Source: Mesaphorura yosii
Taxonomy: Eukaryota; Arthropoda; Collembola; Poduromorpha; Tullbergiidae
Assembly: GCA_009869945.1 (NCBI GenBank)
Contig: WIXG01000036.1
Span: 124,001-188,000, forward strand
Direction: 5' to 3'
Length of the DNA: 64,000 bases
The notes beneath the pieces were generated by a model. The model had not been told where the DNA came from, made no database searches, and saw nothing but the letters and a program-made list of their open reading frames with translations. Both the position numbers and the translations under genes were made by a program. Positions within the stretch are counted from its first letter, which is position 1. The number at the start of each line of letters is the position of its first letter. Of the stretch, positions 12,401-23,394 are shown one piece after another.

Positions 12401-15400
12401 GACCTACTACACGCCTAATGCTTGACTACCCAAACTGGTTCACTGACCGACGTGCTAGTCTATTGGTGTCAGAAATACTGTTCAATAATCTTGTATGATT
12501 GAAGATCCACTACGCCTGGTGAATATCCACTAGATCTTGTGCCGATCTGCTCTGGTCAAATATGATTCACTAAGGGGCTGGCCGGTTAACTCTGGGGCTT
12601 GCCTAGCACATATAATAGTCAGATGCAGTCAAGATGCTCAAGTGAAGTGTCAGTTGGTGTAGCAAGATTACTCGGTGAGCCTGGTACACTGTACCAGCGA
12701 ATCAACTTGCCAGGCTGGTCCACTGGGGGTGTACCAGTCGTTTGGCGAGTCACGGTGGTTCACTGTTGGATGGTGATAATAAGTACAAATTGACGAGCCA
12801 ACCTGGGCCAACCAGGCTGGTTGGCCAGTGGTAAACGTCAGGACCACTTGAAATGTCTCGTAATATAAAGTCGATAGAGAGCCCACCCCCGGTTTTATGT
12901 CTACCTTGTCGAAATTTCTTATCTTTCCGTCTCTGATTCAGGTACAAGTTCCTCGGAAACAGTCCGTTCACAATCGAGGAGTCATCTGGTGTGATAAGAG
13001 TGGCCAAAGGAATTGATCGGGAAGTGAGGGAAGTGTATCAGTTGATTTTGGAGGCGAAAGACTCGAACCCAATCCTGCAACACAAGTCCAGAACCAACGT
13101 CACAATTCGAGTGCTCGACGCGAATGACAACAGCCCCACTTGGCTACCCAAATTTAAAGACAACTTCACAGTCACGGTGCCTGATGATTTGTTGAGCGGA
13201 AGTTATGTGATTGGTGTTTCGGCAACGGATGACGACATTGGTCTTAATGGAGTCGTGAAGTACTCGTTAGGAGGCCAAGATGGGGACAAATTCCAAATCA
13301 ATCAGAACAATGGAGTCATTAAAACGTTGACTAACTTGAAATCAATATCTCGAGCATACCAAATTGAAATTCATGCGACAGACTCGTCTCTGAAGGATCC
13401 GCTTTCTGTGGTTACCTTCATCAACGTTCGCGTGGCTCGGTCAAAGCAGTTCCCAAGAATCAAACCCAGCAAAATGGACTTTACATTCTCGGAAAGCGAG
13501 CGTAATATTTACGTGATGACCATTGAAGCCTTTCCGGGTGAAGTGCATTCGAAGGAGACTACACAATCTGAAAGCGAAAGATTACTAAACAAGCGACAGA
13601 GAAATGATAGCGCCACAGTCAACAGAAGATACGCCAACTCGAACTTAAATTATTACATTGGAGGAGGGAATTTGAGGAATGCCTTCGAAATTGGGAGGCG
13701 TACTGGACAAATTAAGATATCCAACATCGGGCTCGATTACGAACTCACGCACGAGTACGAGTTGTGGATTGAAGTGTGCACTGACGAACAGCCTGAACTT
13801 CGAGCGTCCACTTCAGTTAAAATCAGCGTACTGGATTCCAATGATAATGCTCCTCAGCTGATTTCCAAAGCCGATCTGGAAGTAAGTTTAACTGCGCGTA
13901 CTTTCAGGGCTTAATATCCAACTAATTTGACATGACTTAATTTTGCTTCTCAGGTCACGGCAGGACGCTACTTGCATTTCCAACGCAGCATTTTTGAGGT
14001 CAGTGTTGCAGAAGAAGAGCCGGGTCCCAAACTGGTAACGGTTCTCTACGCCACTGATGCGGACAGTGGAAAGAACGGACAGGTGAAATACCGACTCGGC
14101 GAGGAAAGCTCCAAGTCTTTTGGCAAATTGTTCAGGGTGGACTCGGATTCTGGCGAGTTGTACTCCAAGACGAAACTGGACCGAGAGGAAGTCGGTCAAT
14201 ACACACTGACGGTTGAGGCTTTTGATTTGGGGGTGCCTTCTCTAACCGGATCTGCAACACTCATCGTGACTGTGACTGACATCAATGTGAGTACCCCTCA
14301 AGCACATTTGCACATGAGAGGGAGCATGGCACAACTTTACATACTGTTTTCACTGCAGGATCACCCTCCTCGATTTACTCGCCTTTTCAGCGTAAATGTA
14401 ACAGAAAACGTGCCAGTCGGAACATTCGTGATTCAGGTGACCAGCTCTGATAAAGATATTGGCGAGAACGCAAAATGTACGTACAGCCTAGTCGAAAACC
14501 TTGACGGCAAGTTCAAAATCGACCGTCTGACTGGAAGCATTATCGTGAATGGAATGCTGGACCGAGAGTCCCAGGACGAGTACCTCCTTCGGGTGATAGC
14601 GATTGATGGTTCCTGGAGAGCGGAAACGCTCGTCTCAATCACAATTCAGGATGTGAATGTAAGTGAATAAAAACATTAAAGCTGAGACTTTGTATTCACA
14701 AGATGATTTGGTATGGTTTTGCAGGACAATTCGCCCACGTACGACTACAGCTTCTATAGCTTCAATGTGCCTGAGCACGATCAACCGATTGCATTTGTCG
14801 GGCAAGTGACTGCCACCGATCGGGACAAGCGGGGACCCAACTCTATCATCTCGTACAGCCTGAAGAAGCCTTCCGAATTCTTTACAATCGATCCAGTCAG
14901 TGGCGAAATATTTTCCAAGCGGTCACTGAAGTACAAAACGGGAGGCAAGAAGAAATCCCCCGAGAACGAGCACAGCCTGGTCATTATTGCCTCCGACAGT
15001 GGGAAGCCTGCAATGTCGTCCGAGTGCTCCGTTCGTGTGAACGTCATACACAGGAAAAACCACGCGCCTGTTGTGGAGAAGGAGTATTACTTCAGTGCTG
15101 TGCCGAGCACTTTCAAGAGCCTTGCGAAGGTTCTTCAAGTCAAGGCGAACGACGACCTTGACTTTGGGATTAACGCCGAACTTGAGTACGTTCAAGTCGG
15201 TGGAAATGGGAGCCAGTATTTTGCCATCAACCGAGAGACTGGATGGATAAGCGTCAAAGAAGGAGCTTCCTTCTCGACAACAAATCTAATGAAGCAGTAC
15301 AACATGGAGATTGAAGTCAAGGACAAGGGAATTCCACCGCAAGGAGCGCGCATTTCCACCGAGTTTATTGTTGTCGGGCCCAACAATCACGCTCCGGTGT

Positions 15401-18400
15401 TCAGTGCCTTGAGCTATCGTGTCATAGTGCCAGAGAATGAAGGCCTTGGAACTGTGATTGTGGCCGTGAACGCTGTTGACGAAGACACGGGACCCAACGG
15501 AATTGTTTACTACAACATTACGAGTGGAAATGAAGCTGGCAAATTCGCCATAAATAGTGCTACAGGGGACGTGACAATTCAAAACGAACTCGACTGTGAC
15601 ACTGTTTCGGAATATCAGTTGAACATTACGGCTCACGATTCAGGCTACATGCCCTTGTACAGCCAAGCACAACTGTCCATAATTCTGACTGATGTTAATG
15701 ACAACCCTCCCACTTTCGACAAAATGCTATACGTTGCTCAGCTTAAGGAGAATGCGCCACTGAACACACAAGTAATGAAGCTGACTGCTGTAGATATTGA
15801 CTCGCCTAAATTCAGCATCATTCATTATTCCGTCGTTGGCGGAAATGGTCGCAATTTATTCTCCATCGACAGGTTGACCGGAATTATAACCTCGAAACAA
15901 ACTTTCGATTACGAAGAAAAGCAACAGTACAATTTGGAAGTCCTTGCGGCCAATCCCGATTCGAATCTGTTCTGCTCTATTCAAGTTGAGATACAAATTG
16001 AGGGAGTCAATGAGTTTTTCCCGAAATTCATACAACCAGTGTTTCATTTTTCTGCGTCTGAAACTGCGCCGATCGGGTCGTCGATTGGGATGGTCCAGGC
16101 AACGGACGAGGACCATGGCGCGGATGGGGTAGTGTTCTATCTCTTCATTGGGTCCAGCAACGATGGGGGATTTGCTATCAATCCAACGACAGGCATCATA
16201 ACGGTTGCGAGACTACTGGATCGTGAGACTCAGTCGCGGGTTGTTCTCAGTGTGTTGGCCAAGAACACAGGCTCAATTCACGGAAATGACACGGACGAAG
16301 CTCAGGTGATAGTGATCATCCAAGACGGAAACGACCCGCCCGTCTTTGAAAATGACGTCTATCAGGTGGAAGTTAAAGAAGACGTTTCAATTGGCTCATA
16401 CATCGGTTCAGTCAAAGCACACGACATTGATGTAAAACCGAGCAACAACAGATTCACGTACAAAATTCAAAGCGGGAACGAGAACGACACGTTCAAGATT
16501 GACCCCTACACTGGATCCATTCACACCGTCCGAGAACTCGACAGAGAAACGCTCGATTTGTTCCACCTCACAATCGGAGCGATAGACGTGGGCGATCCGC
16601 CGCAAACCGGTACAGCTGTGATGAATATTCGTATTCAAGACGTTCAAGACAATGGTCCAGTCTTGGAGGAGACATCTCTGCGTGGTACAGTGTTTGAGAA
16701 CGAGCCTCCAAACACCAAGGTCATGACACTGAAGGCAACTGATGCAGACTTGAGTCCAAACGGTGAACCATTCAAGTACTCGATTTTCGGTGGGCTGCAC
16801 AAAGAAAAGTTCAAAGTGGACAAGCTATCTGGAAACTTGTACACTTCGACAACTCTAGACAGAGAGGCACTCGTCGAAGACATTCTTCTCTCGGTGCAAA
16901 TCGAAGACAGTGGGACCCCTCCACTGAGAACCGTTCAAGAAGTTCGCATCTCCATTCAAGACGTCAATGATTCCCCGTCGCAGCCAAGGAACAGCCAGGT
17001 TTTACTGTACGGGTACAGAGGAATGGTTCCAGATAACGAAATTGCGAATGTGCAGCCTTTGGATCCTGACGTGGTTGGCCAGTATAGATGTCGCATCAAC
17101 GATCCAGAAGACATTTTCGTAGTTCCGAGCAATTGCAACATGTTCCTAAGACGCTGGCCGAAAACAAGCAGAAGACACTCGGTTAAAGTGCTCGGCGATG
17201 ACGGACAGCATGGTCAGGTCGAATCAACGCTGAACATCGAGTTTCTCACATTTGACAACAAAACTCTGGAAAATTCAATCGTCATCAGAATACTGAACAC
17301 GAGTGTCAGCTCCTTCCTGGGAAAAGCGTACATGCCAATTCGTTCTTTCCTGAGGCAAATATTTCAGCTACAACCGAATATTTACGGACTGATTCCAATG
17401 CCTGATTTGGCTGGTGTGGTTGACATCGTCGTTGCGGTTGGATCAGAAGGCAATTTTGAAGATCCTGATACAGTTGTCCGCTCCCTACAAAATCACAAAG
17501 CTCACTTGGAGGCCTTGACGGGGTCTGAGGTCATCATTGGCTACTCGCCATGTGCTACAGAAAACGTTTGCTTGAACGGTGCATCATGCACACAGTTCCT
17601 GAGAGCTTATCCGTTGCAAAAATTTGGGGAAAGTCCAAGCCTCATCCTCTCGTTTCCAACCGTTCACGTGGAATTCTCCTGCCTATGTCCCAGCGGATTC
17701 ACAGGTCGAGTTTCATATCTATTACGATTGCTGACGGATTACTATTTTGAATGTTTGCTAATCAATCAATTGACCGTTCTCGATTTTTAACAGGTCTACA
17801 ATGCGAACTTAGAAAAGAACCCTGCATGCCAAACCCATGTGAGAATTCAGCTCCATGCTTGAAGCAAGGTCACAGTTTTCAATGTCTCTGCCCACCAAAT
17901 AAACATGGAAAGCGCTGCGAACTGGATAAGCACGGAGGCTGTGACCCGAACTCCTGCGACAATGGAGGCTCTTGTCAGCTGCAGCAGAACAACTCACCGA
18001 GTGGAAATGCCTACTTCTGCTTGTGTCGTCCAGGGTTCTACGGCAGTCGTTGCCAAACAGCCATGGACGCTTGCAAGCCAAACCCTTGTCAGGTAATTGT
18101 TGTGACCCAGCAAATGTCGTCACAACTTGTGCCGTTGCCTAATATTTTAATTTTACTTCCTAGAACGGTGGCGAATGCATGAGCTTGAGTTCTCTTTCAT
18201 CGGCATATCCCGTGTGCAAATGTTCCGGTCACTTTTATGGACGTTATTGTGAGAAATCTGGGTTTGGCTTCGCTCTCGCCTCTTTTATGAGATTCCCATC
18301 GCTGGATTCCAACACAGACGACATCGCCATTGTCTTCTCAACGAACAAGGAGAATTCATTGCTGGTGTACAATTTTGGAGAGCAGATTGGTGGAAGATCA

Positions 18401-21050
18401 GACTTCGTAGCGATTGAATTAATCAATGGAAAAGTTTCGTTTTCTTTCGGCGGAGCAAGAACAGCGGTGGCGAGTGTCTCGGTCGATAAGTTTGTGGCGG
18501 ACGGCGAATGGCATCGTGTCGTGGCGATAAGAAACAGTCGACTGATTTCGCTGAGCGTGTCGCACTGTGAGGACAGCGGCGACCACTGCCAAGAGTGCTC
18601 TTTGAATGATCCTTCGTGCTACGCGAGCAATCAGGGATTCACAGGGTAAGGAACTTTATCAAGTGCTCAAATGTACAGTAATCCAAGGCGGCTCGTAATT
18701 TACATTCACGTAATTTGATTTCAAGGACGCTGAGCTTCATCACTGATTCGCTATACATTGGTGGCTTGAAAACTGTGAGCGCAATTTTGGAGAGACCGGG
18801 TCAGATTCAGACGGATGACTTCATTGGATGCGTGCACAGCGTCGAAATCAACGGACGAATGTTAAACTTGCAGTCCCCCATTGAATCCCGCTTTATTTCC
18901 GACACCTGCCAGCGGGCAGTGAATGTCTGTCAGGATAAATGCAACCCAATCCAAGAATGCATTGATCTGTGGGATACACACATTTGTAATTGCGGGGACT
19001 TCTATTCACCAAACTGTGCAGACGCCGTCTCCCCTTTCAGCATTGGTCAAGGCTCATCGGTCGAATTCAAAATTGGAGAGAAGTATCAAAGAGAAAGAGT
19101 ATTTAGCAGCTTGAAAACACACAATTATGGGAGTCTAAAGCGGCTGAGTTCGGAAAGTGGGGAGAACAGCTTAGAATTCAGTCTTCGCACCCTGGCCACC
19201 GATGGACTTCTACTGTACGCAGCTTCAAATAAAGATTTTACTCTGCTGGAGGTACGCCATAGCGTTAATAACATTAGCTAAATTCAGAGGGCAGTTTTCA
19301 GCATTCCTTTCCATTTTAGCTGGAGTCCGGAGCACTAAAGTTCAGCACCAAGATCGGTCCTAACCACTTGGTCGTGATGAATCTGGATGAGGTTCAGTTA
19401 AATGATGGATTTTGGCACAACATCAAATTGAGCTTAGAAGAAAGGGCGATCGCGGTGTACATTGACAACGAGAAGCGTGGGGAAGAATTAAACTCGGCGT
19501 CTGCTCACAACTTCATTGATCCCTTCTTGACTTCTTTGGTGCTTGGAGATGTGATTTCGGAGGGTTTACCTTCAGAGGCTCGAATTCCGTCAGGTAAATT
19601 CATGTTTCAGGTTTGCTAAAACGGTGCACTCTGCCATCTTGTTCATTCAGTTCACTTGCTTGTTGCAGGATTTGAGGGTTGCATAGCAAACTTTAGTATA
19701 AATGGTGAAATCCAGCCGCTGAATGGATCCGGAAGTCTATTCGATGCCACCATACACTACGGGAAAGTAGCAATGGGCTGCAGCAGTCCATTGGGCAACA
19801 CGATTACCGCGCCAGATCCATTGAGCATTGGAGTCACATTGGTGATTGTGTTCTTTGTCATCCTTCTTGTCGCCATCCTTGTCAGCTTTGCAGTCTTCCA
19901 TTTAAGAAAGCGAGAGAAGAGCCCGCTTCCGTCCGTTTCCTCCGGTGTGGCTGCAGGAGTCAAGCTCAGCTCCTCCGGGCTGCTGCAGACGGATGTTGTG
20001 AGAAATCATCATTTGATGGATCCCGATCCCAACTCCATGCGAAACTTCGTCCGCAATCCAAAGAAGATGAACGACAACATCTTGGGAAACTACAGTAATA
20101 AGCCAGATGTGGTAATTGAACGGATCAGCAACATGCCCTCAACTCATCACACAAACCACCCCATTCTGAATTGCAACCCCAGCATGATTCATTCGTCCTT
20201 GGGAGCTCACAGTTTGAATCAACTGTCCAATGTGATATCAATGGAGCCTGACATCTCAGAGACACCAGAACACTACGACATAGAGAACGCGAGCTCAATT
20301 GCCCCCTCGGACATCGACATTGTGTATCACTACAAAGGATTCCGAGACAACGTCCGCTTGCCCAGTCGTAACAAATCGTCTCCATTTCACCACTCCCACA
20401 ATTATTCTGGTAGCCCAAGTCATTCACAGTATTCCATGTCGAATCTCAAAAACACGCCTTTAGCAAGGCTGAGTCCAAGCAGCGAACTGTCCCAACAAAC
20501 GCCAAGAATCCTGACTCTCCAAGACATAAGCGGGAAGCCTCTACAGAGTGCGTTATTGGCAGCCACGCCAAAGGATGCGATGACTCCAAGCGAGCGGAGT
20601 CTGAATATCAGTCAAAGCTCTACGAGAAGCAGTCTCACCAGTCCGTCGAGGCACAGGGTCAAGACAAAGAAGAAAAAGAGGAGAAAATGCAGCTTGAGCG
20701 AGAGCGAAGGAGAAGTTTGCATGAATGGTGGCATGCCACTGGCAGGTGGCAGTGCGGCCATTGGTCTAACTGCTGAAGAAATTGAGAGGCTAAACAACTC
20801 TAGGCATAAGAACGACTCGAGTTTAGTGAGTACACTGGACGCGGTCTCAAGTTCCGAACGTGATGACGACGATGAAGACGTCAATAACCTGAGGAGAAGC
20901 TGCAACTCAAACAACCTGAACGCATCTAACTTAAGGATCCGGCGCAGTGGTCATCCTCACCATGACACGTCGAGCGAGGCTGAAGATGGCGAATCGGTGA
21001 ACGATTCCTTCACGTGCTCAGAATTCGAGTACGGCAGTGATAAGAAATAG
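404..21050 (+). CDS. ft: Fat-type giant protocadherin (Fat/Fat4 ortholog), 27 coding exons
   Basis: Atypical cadherin of the cell surface; in flies Fat binds Dachsous and controls Hippo growth signalling and planar polarity. I start at the ATG at 404 because it opens a signal peptide (MKSRGGWLFLLGVVGCC). About 34 cadherin repeats follow (LDRE, DxNDN-like motifs), then four EGF modules (about 17550-18255), LamG, EGF, LamG, a transmembrane helix (about 19820-19890) and a 380-residue tail. Order and sequence are colinear with insect Fat. Exons: 404-775, 863-1204, 1270-1936, 2373-4339, 4523-5860, 5958-6605, 9251-9559, 9625-9858, 9945-10073, 10134-10251, 10336-10517, 10594-10854, 10926-11001, 11071-11150, 11242-11427, 11505-11805, 11877-11932, 12017-12141, 12942-13881, 13954-14286, 14359-14658, 14725-17704, 17794-18092, 18164-18645, 18726-19251, 19320-19593, 19669-21050. 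These join in frame to 4968 aa, near fly Fat length. No frame break is seen. Confidence 0.96.
2209..2327. repeat. 119-bp foldback (MITE-like) inverted repeat in a fat intron
   Basis: The left arm 2209-2242 and the reverse complement of the right arm 2294-2327 agree at 31 of 34 bases. Both ends read AGGGGTACTC going inward. The centre (about 2243-2293) can extend the stem further, for example TTAGT pairing with ACTAA around a short loop. The element lies inside the intron 1937-2372 and has no coding capacity. It looks like a small non-autonomous palindromic element. No clear target-site duplication is visible, so its class is unassigned. Confidence 0.7.
6606..9250 (+). other. 2.6-kb intron of fat
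   Basis: The donor is GGTAAAAAC after ...TCKTK and the acceptor is CTCCCAG at 9244-9250. The exons on both sides are in phase 0 and continue a single cadherin repeat. It is by far the longest fat intron and is thus a candidate place for regulatory sites. Several short open frames occur on both strands; only the antisense one at 6964-7071 looked worth recording. Confidence 0.85.
6964..7071 (-). CDS. Possible 35-residue membrane microprotein, antisense in a fat intron
   Basis: On the minus strand an ATG with AAA just before it opens a 35-codon frame. It has a Gly/Asn-rich start (MSGNGNGNPHPKG), a hydrophobic stretch IFMIIVLLCLLYYF that could span a membrane, and a basic end (TRKN). The frame is also open upstream for 69 codons, so it may be only part of a chance open frame, and TCAG|GTAAAA inside it could be a splice donor. 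No family recognised and no poly(A) signal found nearby. This is weak. Confidence 0.15.
   Translation of the reverse strand: MSGNGNGNPHPKGLSGKIFMIIVLLCLLYYFTRKN
12142..12941 (+). other. 800-bp intron of fat carrying degenerate minisatellite sequence
   Basis: The donor GTAAGTGT follows ...AKIA and the acceptor CTGATTCAG precedes TACAAGTTCCTC. The intron interrupts a cadherin repeat that is intact after splicing. Its 3' half (about 12590-12840) contains the repeat described separately; the rest shows nothing recognisable. Confidence 0.85.
12590..12840 (-). repeat. Degenerate 41-bp repeat units inside a fat intron, inverted copy of the 22.2-kb array
   Basis: Read on the minus strand, about 12690-12750 contains GGTACACCCCCAGTGGACCA followed by GCCTGGCAAGTTGATTCG. 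This closely resembles the array unit near 22780 (CACCCCCAGTGAACCGGCCTGGCAGAATTGAC). A second copy sits about 40 bases away. Only two or three units can be recognised; the edges are fuzzy. Confidence 0.6.
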
Positions 21051-21855
21051 TAATAGCATGAAGTTCAGATCCCTTAATCATGTTCTGCTTTTAAAGGTGG
21101 AATCTGGCGGAGGAGCAGGCAAACAGGGTGGGAATGCCGAAGGACCCGTTCAGGGGTCTCTACCAACCCTAATCGCCCCGATTGACGATCTCACGTGCGT
21201 CGCAAGAGCAATAATCGCTATTCCACCCTTTCCATCCACAACTATTTTGTGTCCGCGCTAGGTTCTTTACGAATCTATTGGGACCCAATTAAACACCAGT
21301 TTCCGAATATTTAGGTCCTTACGTGAGAACTCCAGCTAGATTCAGCTCGCGACAGCCAGAAATCAGCGAATCGCATTCTCGTCCGCCCACACACCCTAAC
21401 CACGTGTATGTTTACACGAAGTCCGCCGTATATTTTAAGTAGTATTGTCGAAGTCTTCCATTAGTCTTGGATTTTTCCTCTTTTACTCATTCCAAGTGTG
21501 CGTGACCAAGCACAAGTGATAATCTGCTGCAACGATCTGTACTTATAACTCTTTGCTCGAAGGTACGCCTCGAATAGAAGCCATATTTATTTGATATGTA
21601 AGAAGCTGTTTAGCCACGCGTGGTTTACATTCAATAATCGTATTACCTCCAGCTTAATGTTACTCAACTGAAGATTTAATTGTGCCAAACGACTTAGCTA
21701 GACTTCCGCGTAGTTTAATTCTTAGACGCTAGACTTTAGAACGGATGTAAAAACTGTACTGATGTTTACTACATGTGTCATTCAATCACTTTATATCACA
21801 AGTTTGATGCTCGAAAGGAATCGTGAATCAGAATAAAATCAAATTCCCGTCCACG
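21051..21855 (+). other. 3' untranslated region of fat
   Basis: About 780 bases of non-coding sequence lie between the fat stop codon and the first good poly(A) signal. The exact cleavage site is not visible. The 255 bases that follow, to about 22110, show nothing recognisable. Confidence 0.6.
21832..21837 (+). terminator. Poly(A) signal AATAAA for fat
   Basis: This is a canonical hexamer about 780 bases after the fat stop codon and the first one on this strand in a plausible position. Confidence 0.55.
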
Positions 21856-22199
21856 AGTCAACGCCAAGACGAGTCTGTAACAGAATGCTTGCATTAACAT
21901 CGGTGTATTGGTTCACGATCATATCGCACTTTCGCAAACCCCAGGATACATTTCATCATTCACGTAGAATGGCGAGAACCACTACCCGCCTGTACACAAT
22001 GAGGAACCCTCTTTCTGTCCACGATGGAGCTACAGTGGCCAAAATAAAAATTCCAACAGAGCAGCCGAGGCTGAGGACTAGAACGGGCACTCCAGCCTCC
22101 GTCGCTTGAGCCTACACCAAACTATCTAAACTTGGTGTCCTGGCCCAAATCACCAAGTCGGTTCTTGGCTATCAGTTGGTTGAGCATGGTGTCCAATGG

Positions 22200-22960
22200 T
22201 CTCGCAAGTCAATTGACCCCGGCGGATAGACCTCGCAGGTCAATTGAATGGTACACCCCCAGCGAACCAGCCTTTCACCCCGATTGACAGTTGTACCCCC
22301 TTGAACCGTCCTGGCACAACCGGCTGCGGAACACAAGCGAACCAGACTTTCACGCTAATTGAGACGAATTAACGAATTAAGCGAACCGCCCCGGCTTGAA
22401 AAAAATTGGCTGGCGCACCCCCATCGAAAGGCCGCTCCCGCCGACGGATACGAATTACCTCCAATGAACCAACCTACCGTTCACGCCAATTGAGTGCAGC
22501 ACCCCCAAGCGAACCATCCGTTCACTAGGATTGACACGAATTATCCCCATAAAACCAGCCGTTCACGCCGATTGACTGCTGCACCACCCCATCGAAGCAG
22601 CCGTTCATGCCCGTTGACATGAATTACCTCCATTGAACAAGCCGTTCATGCCAATTGACTGCTGTACCCTCCCAGGAACCAGCTGCTCACAAAGATTGAC
22701 ACGAATTACCCCCATGCAACCGGCCTCGTATGCCAATTCGCTGCTGTACCGCATCGAACCAACCGTTCATGCCAATTGACTGCTGCACCCCCAGTGAACC
22801 GGCCTGGCAGAATTGACTAGTGTACCCTCATGGGCTAACCTTGAAAGCCAATTAACTGGTACATCCCCGGGGCACAAGTCTAGCACTTGAATTGACGTGT
22901 TCACACCAGCGAATCAGGTTGTCCCACCAATAAATTGGTAAAGCCTCATCAACCAGCTTT
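22200..22960. repeat. Degenerate 41-bp tandem repeat with alternating unit types
   Basis: The core word CCGTTCAYGCC recurs at 22477, 22518, 22559, 22601, 22642, 22683 (diverged), about 22722 (diverged) and 22763, a spacing of 39-42 bases. Two unit types tend to alternate: one reads on into TTGACTGCTGCACCCCC, the other into TTGACACGAATTACCCCCAT. That gives a dimer of about 82 bases. Older, more diverged units extend on both sides. No coding potential. It separates fat from the next gene. Confidence 0.8.
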
Positions 22961-23394
22961 GTATGCCAAGTGATCGGAGTAGCAAGAGTGGGACCCTTAT
23001 AATCAGAGACTGGACCGGGTTTGTTTTGGCCAAACTTGTTCTTAAATCCAGTTGTTGAAGCATAAAAGCGGCCGGATCTAAGTATATCACACCGAATTGA
23101 ATCAACAAAGACTTTGTGCTTCCAAACAGCGGTAAAGCACTCGAATTCAGAAGCATGCTCTTGTCTCCTCTGTTGGTTGTGGTGGTCATCGATTTGTAGA
23201 TTTTCGTCACATCTTTCCTTTCGATTACCTTCCAAATAATTCGGAGGAAGAGGGGAGTCGAACCAACAATCCATCTGAGCAGCATCATTAAATTGTCTTT
23301 CTGATGGTAAGGTTGTCTTTTTAATCTTATCTTATCCTTCTGGGTGAGAAGTGCTTTCAGCTTTTGTAAGGTAGAATTCTTGCTCCAATTAGGG

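Noticed and set aside
22200-22960. CRISPR-like repeat-spacer array
   Set aside because: The host is an animal. The whole 41-bp unit is repeated with drift, without constant repeats separated by unique spacers.
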